64,000 nucleotides of DNA from Nonomuraea harbinensis (GTDB lineage Bacteria; Actinomycetota; Actinomycetes; Streptosporangiales; Streptosporangiaceae). The position numbers were made by a program, and so were the translations under genes. Positions 42,305 through 51,048 of the stretch are shown here, piece after piece (position 1 is the stretch's first letter; each line of letters starts with the position of its first letter). The DNA lies in NCBI RefSeq assembly GCF_019396385.1, contig NZ_JAHKRN010000038.1:29121-93120 (forward strand), read 5' to 3'. Below the pieces are notes generated by a model. It was not told the origin of the DNA, ran no database searches, and worked only from the letters and a program-made list of their open reading frames with translations.

Positions 42305-43414
42305 TCAGCCGCCGGAGACGTCGGACTCGGCGTCCTCGGGGACGACGGTGTCCCAGGCGTCGTCGAGCCAGCCTTCAGGCAGGTGGACCTTGGTCCGCTC
42401 GCCGGACTTGCCGCGCGGCGTGTCGGTGTGCGGCGGCCACGGCTGGTCAGGGTCCAGCTCGGCCAGCCCTTCGCGCAGTTCGTCGAGCGAGTCCGCCGTC
42501 GTCACCCGCCGCCGCGCCTCGGCGCCCACGGTGAAGCCCTTGAGATACCAGCCGATGTGCTTGCGGAAGTCGGCGATGGCGTAGCGCTCGGTGTCGAACG
42601 CCTCGACCATCATCGTGGCGTGCCGGGCCATCGTCCGCGCCACTTCGCCGAGCGACGGCCTGGCCCGCTCGGCGCTGCCGTCGAACGCGCTCCGCAGATC
42701 CCTGAACAGCCACGGCCTGCCGAGGCAGCCGCGGCCCACGACCACGCCGTCGCATCCCGTACGGGCGACCATCCGCAGCGCGTCGTCGGCGGACCAGATG
42801 TCGCCGTTGCCCAGCACCGGGATGTCGGGCACCGCCTCCTTGAGCCGGGCGATGGCGTCCCAGTCGGCCGTCCCGCCGTAGTGCTGGAGCGCGGTGCGCG
42901 CGTGCAGCGCCACCGCCGCGACGCCCTCCTCGGCCGCGATGCGGCCGGCGTCGAGGTAGGTGAGGTGGTCGTCGTCGATGCCCGTCCGCATCTTCATGGT
43001 GACGGGCAGCGGTCCCGCGTTCGCCACCGCCGCACGCAGGATCCGCCGCAGCAGGTTGCGCTTGTACGGGAGCGCGGAGCCGCCGCCACGCCTGGTGACC
43101 TTGGGTACGGGGCAGCCGAAGTTGAGGTCGACGTGGTCGGCCAGGTCTTCCTCGGCGACCATCTTGACCGCCCGGCCCACCGTCACCGGGTCGACCCCGT
43201 ACAGCTGGAGGCTCCTGGGCCGCTCCGGCTCGGCGAAGCGGATCATCTTCATGGTCTTGGCGTTCCGCTCCACCAGGGCGCGGGAGGTGATCATCTCGCA
43301 CACGAACAGCCCGCCGCCCTGCTCGCGGCAGAGCACCCGGAACGGCGCGTTCGTGATGCCCGCCATCGGCGCCAGCACCACCGGCGGCCACACCTCGATC
43401 GGCCCAATCTTCAC
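42305..43414 (-). CDS. dusB: tRNA-dihydrouridine synthase B
   Basis: A 369-residue flavoenzyme. It begins MKIGPIEVWPPVVLAPMAGITN, has the catalytic Cys region VDLNFGCPVPKVTRRGGGSAL, and the FMN-binding VLGNGDIWSADDALRM, then CDGVVVGRGCLGRPWLFRDL. It reduces specific uridines in the tRNA D-loop to dihydrouridine with NADPH. The C-terminal RNA-binding helical domain follows (HIGWYLKGFTVGAEARRRV), with a Pro-rich end. It sits right beside the tRNA cluster on the opposite strand. Confidence 0.93.
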   Translation of the reverse strand: MKIGPIEVWPPVVLAPMAGITNAPFRVLCREQGGGLFVCEMITSRALVERNAKTMKMIRFAEPERPRSLQLYGVDPVTVGRAVKMVAEEDLADHVDLNFGCPVPKVTRRGGGSALPYKRNLLRRILRAAVANAGPLPVTMKMRTGIDDDHLTYLDAGRIAAEEGVAAVALHARTALQHYGGTADWDAIARLKEAVPDIPVLGNGDIWSADDALRMVARTGCDGVVVGRGCLGRPWLFRDLRSAFDGSAERARPSLGEVARTMARHATMMVEAFDTERYAIADFRKHIGWYLKGFTVGAEARRRVTTADSLDELREGLAELDPDQPWPPHTDTPRGKSGERTKVHLPEGWLDDAWDTVVPEDAESDVSGG

Positions 43415-43503
43415 CCATGCAGTTGTAGCGCAGGTCCGGCGGGAAGCGGTATTCGCACGGGTGAGGCGGGGCGGCGGGAAATTCGCTAGAGTAGTCGGGC
43501 AAC

Positions 43504-43575
43504 GCGGAAGTGGCTCAGTGGTAGAGCATCACCTTGCCAAGGTGAGGGTCGCGGGTTCGAATCCCGTCTTCCGCT
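43504..43575 (+). tRNA. tRNA-Gly (anticodon GCC)
   Basis: A 72-nt cloverleaf. The acceptor stem is GCGGAAG with CTTCCGC, the anticodon arm is CACC-TTGCCAA-GGTG with GCC in the loop, and the T-arm is GCGGG-TTCGAATC-CCGTC. Discriminator is T; the CCA end is not encoded. Confidence 0.96.
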
Positions 43576-43589
43576 CGGACAGGTTGCCC

Positions 43590-43660
43590 GGTGGAGTGGC
43601 CGAGAGGCGAGGCAGCGGCCTGCAAAGCCGTGCACGCGGGTTCAAATCCCGTCTCCACCT
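43590..43660 (+). tRNA. tRNA-Cys (anticodon GCA)
   Basis: A 71-nt cloverleaf. Acceptor GGTGGAG pairs with CTCCACC. The anticodon loop is CTGCAAA, giving GCA. The T-arm is GCGGG-TTCAAAT-CCCGT. It begins 14 nt after tRNA-Gly. Confidence 0.95.
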
Positions 43661-43664
43661 CGAC

Positions 43665-43736
43665 GGACGATTAGCTCAGCGGGAGAGCGCTTCCCTGACA
43701 CGGAAGAGGTCACTGGTTCAATCCCAGTATCGTCCA
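43665..43736 (+). tRNA. tRNA-Val (anticodon GAC)
   Basis: A 72-nt cloverleaf. Acceptor GGACGAT pairs with ATCGTCC, the anticodon arm is CTTCC-CTGACAC-GGAAG (GAC), and the T-arm is CACTGG-TTCAATC-CCAGT. Discriminator is A and the next three bases are CCA. It starts only 4 nt after tRNA-Cys. Confidence 0.96.
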
Positions 43737-43746
43737 CCACCTCCAC

Positions 43747-43773
43747 GAAGCCCCCGGACCGCCCGGGGGCTTC
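43747..43773 (+). terminator. terminator of the tRNA operon
   Basis: GAAGCCCCCGG, a 5-base loop ACCGC and CCGGGGGCTTC form a perfect 11-bp stem directly after tRNA-Val. Confidence 0.85.
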
Positions 43774-43876
43774 CGCATGTACGGACCATGGTCAAGTCCG
43801 CGAGGCCCGGGGTGTTCCGAGGGCCGGGGAACGTCGGCATACCGGCGACATACCGGGCGCTCGTACTCTTGCGCGG

Positions 43877-46666
43877 GTGCGTTTTCACAGGTGCTGGACC
43901 AGAACCGCTGCCGTGTTGCTCCTCGGCGCTCCCCTGCTCGTGACGGTTTCCCCCGCCGAGGCGAGACCCCTGTCGGACAGGAGTTTCTTCGGCGAGTGGA
44001 AGAACGGCGCCTGGGTCGTGGGGTCGCGGTTGTCGTACACAGAGCCGGGACTGACGGCCATGCAGAACGCGGTCAAGGCCGGCGACCATGTAATGGCCAA
44101 ACGGCGGTTGCTCGAATATTTCCGGACCCGTCCGCCGATCTCGGCCGGGACCTTCTCCCACCCCGACTGGCCGGGAGCCGTGGAACTGACCGCGGACCAC
44201 ATCTGGACGCTCGCCGGCGGCGAGGTCTACATCGACACGCTGACGGTCGGCCCCGCCGAGACCACGGTCACCACCGACGTGACGAGCAGCGTCACCGGCG
44301 GCCGGAGCGGCTTCTTCCTGATGAGCCGGTACAAGGACGCGGTCGTCGCGAACTTCCACAGCAGGAGCAAGGGAGAGGGCAAGCCCACCCTCCGGCTGAC
44401 CTTCACCGACGGCTCGGCGAAGACCCTGCTGCCGACCGACGACACCCACATCTGGGCGGGCCACCCGGGCAACGTCTACGGCGACAAGTACCTGCTGCGG
44501 GTCGCCGACCAGGGCAAGGGTCCGTTCACGGCCGCGACGAGCAAGGCCTACTTGCAGTTCGACCTCGACGGGCTGCCCAAGGTGAAGAAGGCCGAGCTGA
44601 CGCTGACCGGCAAGGCGGACGCCAGGAAACAGGTCATGCTGTTCGGCAACGGCGAATCCTTCGACGAGGACACCCGTACCTGGAACAACACCGTGCAGTA
44701 CACCTACTCCTGGCAGGGCGACCCCGACGGTTTCGACTGGAAGCAGCCGGCCGGCGCCGACAAGGAGTACTACGTCCAGCTCCCCCGCTTCTTCTTCGCG
44801 GGGCCGCTGGCCGCCGCCTACCAGCGCACCGGCGACGAGAAGCACGCCCGCGCCCTCATCGGCATCATGACCGACTTCATCAGGGACGCCGACGCCTACG
44901 ACTCCGACGAGGGCGCCGGCTCGTACCCGAACAGCCTCTCCGTGGCGCGCCGCATCCAGAACTGGATCCCCGCGTACGAGATCCTGCGCAAGAGCCCGTC
45001 GCTGACCCCCGAGGCCAACGCCGAGATCCTCAAGGCGTTCAACAGGGCGGGCCTGCATCTGCAGGAGAGCACCCAGGGCGCGCCGAACTGGAAGCAGACC
45101 CAGAAGGTCGTGCTGCTGCACCTCGCGGTCTACTTCCCCGAGTTCCGCGTGGCGGGCAAGTGGCGCGCCGACGCTCTCGGCTTCCTGGAGGGGCAGCTCG
45201 ACGACTCGACCTACCCCGACGGCGGCTACTGGGAGGCGACGGACGGGTACGCCCGCGGCTACGCCTCCCAGTACGTGGACATCGCCCTGTTCATGCGTCA
45301 GCACGGGATGGAGTTCAGCTCCGCCACCAAGGCCAAGCTACGCAAGCTGGCCCGTTTCCTGATGGATCAGACCTTCCCCAGCGGCTACAACGCCATGTAC
45401 GGCGACAGCGACACGAAGGACATGCGCTCGACGCTGAGAAGGCTGGGCGAACTGCTGGGCGACCAGGAGCTGATCTACGTCGGCACCTCGGGCGGCTCGG
45501 GGCGAAAGCCCGCGCACACCTCGTCGCTGTATCCCGACACCCGGGTGGCGGTCAGCAGGTCCGGCTGGCACGCCCAGGACTCGTACCTGCGGCTGAACAT
45601 CGACCGGGGCAACCACAGTCACCCGGACGAGCTGGCGGTCACCGTCTACGCCCACGGCAGGCCGCTGCTGCCCGACATGGGGACGTTCACCTACAGCCAG
45701 GACCCGCGGGCGGAATGGCTGAGGAAGAGCACGGAAGCGCACAACACCATCGAGATCGACAACAAGGCGCAGGATTCGAAGGCTCCGGGGGCGATCACGC
45801 ACATGGTCACCAACCCGGTCTTCGACCGGATCGGAGCCCACAGCGAAGCCTCCGCCGGGGCGCTCCACGAACGGTCCATCCTGGCCCTGCACTCAGGCCT
45901 GTGGCTGGTCTCCGACCGGTTGAAGCCCAAGAGCGGCGGAGCGCACCGCTACGAGCAGAACTGGCACTTCGCCTCGGACGCCGAGCCCTCGCTGCGGTCC
46001 GGTTCGAAGGCGGCGGCCACGGCCTTCGGCACGGGTGCGAACATCACCGTCGTGCCCGCCGACCCGGGCCAGGTCAGCGCCTCGCTGCGGGCCGGTTACC
46101 ACGCTCCGTACATGTACCAGGTGCAGGACGCCGAGTACGCGTCGTACGTCAAGACAGTCACGGGCGGAGCCACCTTCGACACCCTCCTGCTGCCCTCCAC
46201 GGGAGCGGCGGACCCGTCGGTCACCGTGGAACGCCTCCCCGTCAGCGGCGCCACGCCGTTCGAGGCGACCGCGCTGAACCTGAACCTGGGCGCGCGCGGC
46301 GAGGGGGTGTACTACAAGTCCTGGAACAGGCAGGCGTCCCGGTCGTTCGGGCCGTACGCCTACGACGGGACGATGTTCTACACCGAGACCGGCGCCGCGG
46401 GTCAGACGGTCGTGATGGTGCGCGGCACGTCGATCGAGTGTGACGGCGCCACCCTGGTCAAGTCGCCCGTCGAGGTGCCGGACCTGGCCGTGCGCGTCGG
46501 GACCGACGGCACCGTCCGTATCGACGGCACCGGCCTGACCGCGAGCACCGACCGGGCGCGCGCCATCGCGATCGCCGCGCCGGGGGCCACGAAGGTGGTC
46601 CTCAACGGCACGCAGGTGCCCTTCACCCGCGACGGCGCACTCATCTACGCGGCGGCCGTCGCGTGA
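43877..46666 (+). CDS. secreted heparinase II/III-type polysaccharide lyase with CBM96-like insert
   Basis: A 929-residue secreted protein. The signal peptide is TAAVLLLGAPLLVTVSPAEA. After an N-terminal linker comes a beta-sandwich insert at about residues 150-270 with the pattern of CBM96/DUF7594 domains (DTHIWAGHPGNVYGDKYLLR, KAYLQFDLDGLPKVKKAELTLTG, DTRTWNN). The alpha/alpha toroid follows (RIQNWIPAYEILRKSP, WKQTQKVVLLHLAVYFPEF, GGYWEATDGYARGYA). The heparinase II/III beta domain has NIDRGNHSHPDELAVTVYAHG and LLPDMGTFTYSQDPRAEW. It should cleave uronic-acid polysaccharides by beta-elimination. GTG 43877 directly follows the tRNA region; the polysaccharide is unknown. Confidence 0.85.
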   Translation: MRFHRCWTRTAAVLLLGAPLLVTVSPAEARPLSDRSFFGEWKNGAWVVGSRLSYTEPGLTAMQNAVKAGDHVMAKRRLLEYFRTRPPISAGTFSHPDWPGAVELTADHIWTLAGGEVYIDTLTVGPAETTVTTDVTSSVTGGRSGFFLMSRYKDAVVANFHSRSKGEGKPTLRLTFTDGSAKTLLPTDDTHIWAGHPGNVYGDKYLLRVADQGKGPFTAATSKAYLQFDLDGLPKVKKAELTLTGKADARKQVMLFGNGESFDEDTRTWNNTVQYTYSWQGDPDGFDWKQPAGADKEYYVQLPRFFFAGPLAAAYQRTGDEKHARALIGIMTDFIRDADAYDSDEGAGSYPNSLSVARRIQNWIPAYEILRKSPSLTPEANAEILKAFNRAGLHLQESTQGAPNWKQTQKVVLLHLAVYFPEFRVAGKWRADALGFLEGQLDDSTYPDGGYWEATDGYARGYASQYVDIALFMRQHGMEFSSATKAKLRKLARFLMDQTFPSGYNAMYGDSDTKDMRSTLRRLGELLGDQELIYVGTSGGSGRKPAHTSSLYPDTRVAVSRSGWHAQDSYLRLNIDRGNHSHPDELAVTVYAHGRPLLPDMGTFTYSQDPRAEWLRKSTEAHNTIEIDNKAQDSKAPGAITHMVTNPVFDRIGAHSEASAGALHERSILALHSGLWLVSDRLKPKSGGAHRYEQNWHFASDAEPSLRSGSKAAATAFGTGANITVVPADPGQVSASLRAGYHAPYMYQVQDAEYASYVKTVTGGATFDTLLLPSTGAADPSVTVERLPVSGATPFEATALNLNLGARGEGVYYKSWNRQASRSFGPYAYDGTMFYTETGAAGQTVVMVRGTSIECDGATLVKSPVEVPDLAVRVGTDGTVRIDGTGLTASTDRARAIAIAAPGATKVVLNGTQVPFTRDGALIYAAAVA

Positions 46667-46748
46667 CGACGGGTTCGGCCGGGCATGCCCTCATGGCGGG
46701 CGAGTGGGCCGCGGCCGCGCGGCTCACGCGGGCCGGCGACCCGGGCCG

Positions 46749-47378
46749 TCAGCGGACGCCGCGGGGGCGGAACTGGATGCTGATGCGCGGGCCCGCCGGG
46801 CGGGTGGTCTTGGGGACGGCGTGTTCCCACGTGCGCTGGCAGCTGCCGCCCATCACGATGAGGTCGCCGTGACCCAGGTCGTAGCGGAGTGACGAGCCGC
46901 CGCCGCGCGGGCGGAGCAGCAGGGGGCGCGCGTAGCCCACGGACAGGATCGCCACCATGGTGTCGTGGGCGGCACCGCGACCGATGGTGTCGCCGTGCCA
47001 GGCCACGCTGTCGCGGCCGTCGCGGTAGTAGCACAGGCCGGCCGTGGCGAACGGCTCGCCCAGCTCCTCGCGGTAGTGCTCGTCGAGGACGCGCCTGGCG
47101 TCGGCGAGCACCGGGTGCGGCAGCGTCTCGCCCTCGTCGTAGAACTTCAGCAGCCGCGGCACGTCGACGACGCGGTCGTACATCTTGCGCCGCTCGGCCC
47201 GCCACGGCACCGACTCCGCCAGCCGCTCGAACAGCTCGTCGGCTCCCGACAGCCAGCCCGGCCGCACGTCGACCCAGGCGCCCCGGTCGAGAGGGACGCG
47301 GCGGACCGTCGAGCCGAGCGGCCCCACGGCGAGTTCCTCGTTCAGGCTCAGCAGAGATGCTTGGTAAACAGCCGCCAT
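46749..47378 (-). CDS. AlkB-family 2-oxoglutarate/Fe(II) dioxygenase
   Basis: A 209-residue alkylation repair-type oxygenase. The catalytic set is visible: SVAWHGDTIGRGAAHD (His and Asp of the HxD motif), distal His in QRTWEHAVPKT, and Arg in RISIQFRPRG for 2-oxoglutarate. YDRVVDVPRLLKFYDEGE and GGGSSLRYDLGHGDLIVMGG are typical of bacterial AlkB homologues. It removes alkyl groups from nucleic-acid bases. ATG 47378 (MAAVYQASL) is chosen; an in-frame ATG at 47408 would add ten residues. It converges with the heparinase gene. Confidence 0.88.
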   Translation of the reverse strand: MAAVYQASLLSLNEELAVGPLGSTVRRVPLDRGAWVDVRPGWLSGADELFERLAESVPWRAERRKMYDRVVDVPRLLKFYDEGETLPHPVLADARRVLDEHYREELGEPFATAGLCYYRDGRDSVAWHGDTIGRGAAHDTMVAILSVGYARPLLLRPRGGGSSLRYDLGHGDLIVMGGSCQRTWEHAVPKTTRPAGPRISIQFRPRGVR

Positions 47379-47516
47379 ACCACCGAGTGTAGGTGATCGT
47401 TCAAACATGTTTTCGACTGTGCCGGATCCCGCGGGCGGGGCATGAAGGACGAGAAGAATCGCGTGGCGTCGTCCCGGGCCGCAGCGGGGCCGCCACATCC
47501 GATCGAGGAGCACGTC

Positions 47517-48275
47517 ATGCTCACCACCGAGTTCCTGCCGGGCAGCCCGTGCTGGGTCGACGTCGGCAGCCCCGACATCGAGTCGACCGCCGGCTTCTAC
47601 AGCGACCTGTTCGGCTGGCGGTTCCAGCCGGCGATGGAGGGATACGGCTTCTGGCAGGCCGACGGCAAGACGGTCGCCGCGGCCGGGTCGGTGATGGAGG
47701 AAGGGGCCGCCGCGTCCTGGATGGTGTACTTCCAGACGCCTGACTGCGACGCCACCGCCAAGGCGGTCGAGCTGGCCGGCGGGCTGGTCCGCGCCCAGCC
47801 GTTCGACATCGAGGGGCAGGGGCGGATGGCGCAGTTCACCGATCCCGCGGGGGCGGAGTTCGCGGCCTGGCAGCCGGGTGGCACGCGAGGTCTCGACGTG
47901 GTGACCGATCCGGGGTCGTTCGCCTGGGCCGAGCTGTTCGTGCCCGACACCGACGGCATCCGCGGCTTCTACCGGTCGGTGTTCGGCTGGCGGTTCGACG
48001 ACGTCGACATGGGAGATCTGACCTACCCGGTGGCCTCGCCGGCCGAGGGCGGCGCCGACTCGTCGATGGCGGGGCTGGTGGGGCTGCCGCCGGGTGACCG
48101 GGCCCACTGGGTGCCGTTCTTCGAGGTGCCCGACTGCGACGGGGTGGTGGCCAGGTGCCAGGAGCTCGGCGGCACGGTGCGCACGCCGGTGGACGACGTG
48201 CCGGGGGTGGGGCGGATCGCGTACCTGTCCGATCCGCACGGGGCGCGGTTCGCGGTGATCACCAGCACGGCCTGA
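47517..48275 (+). CDS. two-domain VOC protein (Cfp30B-like)
   Basis: A 252-residue protein made of two glyoxalase-like halves: CWVDVGSPDIESTAGFYSDLFGWRF and FAWAELFVPDTDGIRGFYRSVFGWRF open each half, and each ends with a D-P-x-G-A-x-F strand (TDPAGAEFAAWQ, SDPHGARFAV). The arrangement matches the actinobacterial Cfp30B type, whose metal site and reaction are poorly known. GAGGAG precedes ATG 47517 at good spacing; further upstream the frame is open but without a good ribosome-binding site. Confidence 0.87.
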   Translation: MLTTEFLPGSPCWVDVGSPDIESTAGFYSDLFGWRFQPAMEGYGFWQADGKTVAAAGSVMEEGAAASWMVYFQTPDCDATAKAVELAGGLVRAQPFDIEGQGRMAQFTDPAGAEFAAWQPGGTRGLDVVTDPGSFAWAELFVPDTDGIRGFYRSVFGWRFDDVDMGDLTYPVASPAEGGADSSMAGLVGLPPGDRAHWVPFFEVPDCDGVVARCQELGGTVRTPVDDVPGVGRIAYLSDPHGARFAVITSTA

Positions 48276-48299
48276 GCGCGCCGGTGTAACGTCTTCGGG

Positions 48300-49559
48300 G
48301 TGTTGACACGTTACATGCTCGGCGCCCTCGCCTCCCGTACCGGCGACGAGATGTCCGGGCCCGCGCTGCTGGTCGCCGGGCTGGCCGTGACCGGGTCGCC
48401 GGTGCTGGCGTCGTCGCTGCTGGCAGGGCTGACCGTGTCGGCGGCGGCCGGGGGGCCGCTGCTGGGCGTGGTGCTCGACCGTACCCGCAGGCCGGGGCGG
48501 GTGCTCGGGTGGTGCCTGGTGGGTTACGGCGCGGGGCTGCTCGTGGTGCTGGCCGGGCTGGGGCGGCTGCCGGACGCGGCGCTGATCGGGGTGGCCGTGC
48601 TGACGGGGTTGCTGGGGCCCTCGCTGAACGGCGGGTGGACGGCGCAGCTGCCGTTGGTCGTCGGGGCCGGGCGGCTGCCGCGGGCGAACGCGCTGGACGC
48701 GATGAGCTACAACGTGGCCGCGCTGGCCGGGCCTGCGCTGGTGGGGGTGATCGCGACCGTCGCCGGAGGAGAGGCGGCCGTCGTGGCCGGCGTGGTGCTG
48801 CTGGTGGCGGCCCTGCCCGCGGCCCGGGTGCTGCCGGCGCGGGAGGAGAGGCCTGGGAAGCCGGGGGCGGTCCGGGAGGAGCTCGCGGCCGGGTTCCGCG
48901 CCATCGCGGGGAACCGGGCGCTGCGGCGGGCGACCGTGACGTCCATGGTGTCGATGGCGGGTACGGCCATGCTGATCGTGGCCGCGCCGCTGCTGGGCCT
49001 GCGGCTCGCGGGCGACGCCGGGTACGGGGCGCTCCTGCTGGCGGTGACGGCGGGAGCGGCCCTGGCGGCCAACGCCGTGATCGCGCGGGCGGGGGCCCTC
49101 CGGACGGGGCGACAAAGCAGTGCCGGGGTCGCGCGGGCGGAGCTGCGGTGGGACTCGGCGATGGTCGTGTCCACTCTGCTGATCGGGGTGGGGACGTTGG
49201 TGGCGGCGGTGGCGGGGTCGTTCGCGGTGGCGGTCTTGGCCGCCGTGGTGGTGGGCGTGGGTGAGGGGCCGCAGCTCACGGCGCTGTTCGCGGTGCGGCA
49301 TCGGGAGGCGCCTGAACGGGTGCGCGGCCAGGTGTTCACGACCGGGGCCAGCTTGAAGATCACCTCGTTCGCGGCGGGTTCGGCGCTGGCGGGGCCGCTG
49401 GTGGCCTTGTCCCCGGGAGCCGCGCTGCTCGCGGGGGCGGGCGTCCAGCTTCTGGCCGTGGCGGCGTACGGTCTGCTCTCGCTCCCCCGGCCGGCCCTGG
49501 AAGGACCTACGCCGTACGGTCCTGACGAAGCCGCGGACGAAGAAGCACAGTCGGGGTGA
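48300..49559 (+). CDS. MFS transporter
   Basis: A 419-residue major-facilitator protein with 11-12 hydrophobic segments. It starts LTRYMLGALASRTGDEMSGPALL, like drug-type MFS proteins, and carries GPLLGVVLDRTRRPGRVLGW (MFS motif A). Gene extent is supported by hydrophobicity and by the stop directly abutting the convergent gene (TGA-TCA). GTG 48300 is used; TTG 48303 and ATG 48315 are alternatives. Substrate is unknown. Confidence 0.88.
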   Translation: MLTRYMLGALASRTGDEMSGPALLVAGLAVTGSPVLASSLLAGLTVSAAAGGPLLGVVLDRTRRPGRVLGWCLVGYGAGLLVVLAGLGRLPDAALIGVAVLTGLLGPSLNGGWTAQLPLVVGAGRLPRANALDAMSYNVAALAGPALVGVIATVAGGEAAVVAGVVLLVAALPAARVLPAREERPGKPGAVREELAAGFRAIAGNRALRRATVTSMVSMAGTAMLIVAAPLLGLRLAGDAGYGALLLAVTAGAALAANAVIARAGALRTGRQSSAGVARAELRWDSAMVVSTLLIGVGTLVAAVAGSFAVAVLAAVVVGVGEGPQLTALFAVRHREAPERVRGQVFTTGASLKITSFAAGSALAGPLVALSPGAALLAGAGVQLLAVAAYGLLSLPRPALEGPTPYGPDEAADEEAQSG

Positions 49560-50093
49560 TCAGGCTGGGCGGGTGGAGCGGTAGGCGGCTACGCGTTCGC
49601 GGGTGGCGCAGCGTGGTGTGCAGTAGCGGCGGGGGCTGCCGCCGCCCGCGTGCAGGAAGGGGCGGCGGCAGGTCGCCGACGCGCACAAGCCGCCGGGGAC
49701 GCGCTGGTGGTCGGCCAGGAGGACGGCGAAGGCCATCGCCGAGGACGCCTGGAACCATTCGCCCCAGGGCGCGTCGTCGTGGCTGTCGACGTGCACGTGC
49801 CAGCCGGTCGTGCCGTCGTGGCTGGTCAGGCGGGGCGGCCCGGCGGCGGTCGCCAGGAGGCCGTTGAGCAGGGCCGCCGCCGCGCCGGGGCCGGGGGCGG
49901 CGAGGACCTGGACGAGCCGCCCTGCCGCCTCCCGCATCGCCCGCACGTCGGCCCCGGTGAGGTCGAGCGGCCCCCGCTCCCCGTGGGCGCGCAGCACCCG
50001 GGCCACCGACTCCGCTGTCGCGTCCTCGTACAGCAGGACCGTGCACAGGTCGACGGCCCTGGCCGCGATCGCCTTGGCCGAGTGATCCTCCAC
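49560..50093 (-). CDS. CGNR zinc-finger/ABATE domain protein (variant motif)
   Basis: A 177-residue protein with an N-terminal stress-response ABATE-like region (AVDLCTVLLYEDATAESVARVL) and a C-terminal zinc finger: GLCASATCRRPFLHAGGGSPRRYCTPRC. The canonical C-G-N-R of the family reads C-A-T-R here (CATRERVAAYR), but the four zinc-binding cysteines are kept. Such proteins are thought to be transcriptional regulators. GTG 50093 is the start. It abuts the MFS gene tail-to-tail. Confidence 0.82.
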   Translation of the reverse strand: MEDHSAKAIAARAVDLCTVLLYEDATAESVARVLRAHGERGPLDLTGADVRAMREAAGRLVQVLAAPGPGAAAALLNGLLATAAGPPRLTSHDGTTGWHVHVDSHDDAPWGEWFQASSAMAFAVLLADHQRVPGGLCASATCRRPFLHAGGGSPRRYCTPRCATRERVAAYRSTRPA

Positions 50094-50111
50094 GTTCCCG
50101 AGCGTAGAGGG

Positions 50112-51047
50112 TCAGCCGCCGCAGGCGGCGACCACGAGCGAGTCCTTCAGCACCGTGTAGCGGTCCCTGAGCCTGACCGCGCCGGTCTCGGTGTCGATCT
50201 GGACGACGTTCATCCGGCCGGCCTGGGTGGTGAGGTGGAGCGTGACCTGCCGGTCGCCGGTCCAGTCGATGGCGTTGAGGTCGCCCTTGGGCAGCTTGAC
50301 CGGGACCCGGCCGAGCACCTGGTCGGTCTCGACGTCGTACAGCACGAGCTGGGACTTGCCGGCGACGAACGCGGCGGCGGTGCGCCCGTCGGCGGCCAGG
50401 GCGAGCGGCATGTTGGCGGAGACGAGCTGCGGCGGGGTGGCGCGGGAGACGAGCTCGCCGGTGTCGGCGCGGACCACGACGTCCGTCACGGACTCGTCGG
50501 CGTCGACGGTGGTGAGGACCTCGCCGCCGTCGCCGCTGAAGTCCACCAGGGTCTCGCCGCGCGGGAGCGTGCCGAGGCGGGCGCCGTCGGAGGTGTCGAA
50601 GATCCGCACCTGGCCGGTGCCGATCGTGACGGCGAGCCGGCCGCCGTCGTCGGACAGGACGAGCCCGACCTCGTACTGCGGCACCCGGGGCACCGCGCCG
50701 GCCGGCAGCAGGGTGACGCCGCCGCCGAGGGTGCGGACGGCGAGGCGGTGGGAGTTCTTCGCGAAGTACGCGACCTTCGTGCCGTCGCCGCTGACCGCGA
50801 CGGGCGCGGGGAGGTACTTGTAGGGCTTGCCGTCGGCCTTGAGCGCGACGGTCTGCGCGTCGGCCAGGACGCGCTGCTCGCCGCTGTGCATGACCAGCCG
50901 CCACGGGCCGCAGGGCAGCCGGCCGTCGTCGCCCCTGTCGCAGCCCTTGATGGAGGCGTAGCGGACGGCGTCGTGGTGCGGCGCGGCCTGGGCGGGCGCG
51001 GTCAGGGGCACCGCCAGCAGGGCGGCGGTAAGCAGGATGACCTTCAT
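50112..51047 (-). CDS. secreted WD40-like beta-propeller protein
   Basis: A 311-residue secreted protein. The signal is MKVILLTAALLAVPLTAPAQA. The mature part holds repeats with D-G-x-x-V/L-A patterns (VSGDGTKVAYFAKNSHRLAV; SDDGGRLAVTIGTGQVRIFD; SGDGGEVLTT; LAADGRTAAAFV), consistent with a six- or seven-bladed propeller. A conserved CDRGDDGRLPCGPW near the N-terminus contains two cysteines. No function is known. It is a tandem paralog of the gene directly upstream (1 nt between stop and start). Confidence 0.75.
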   Translation of the reverse strand: MKVILLTAALLAVPLTAPAQAAPHHDAVRYASIKGCDRGDDGRLPCGPWRLVMHSGEQRVLADAQTVALKADGKPYKYLPAPVAVSGDGTKVAYFAKNSHRLAVRTLGGGVTLLPAGAVPRVPQYEVGLVLSDDGGRLAVTIGTGQVRIFDTSDGARLGTLPRGETLVDFSGDGGEVLTTVDADESVTDVVVRADTGELVSRATPPQLVSANMPLALAADGRTAAAFVAGKSQLVLYDVETDQVLGRVPVKLPKGDLNAIDWTGDRQVTLHLTTQAGRMNVVQIDTETGAVRLRDRYTVLKDSLVVAACGG

Positions 51048-51048
51048 G

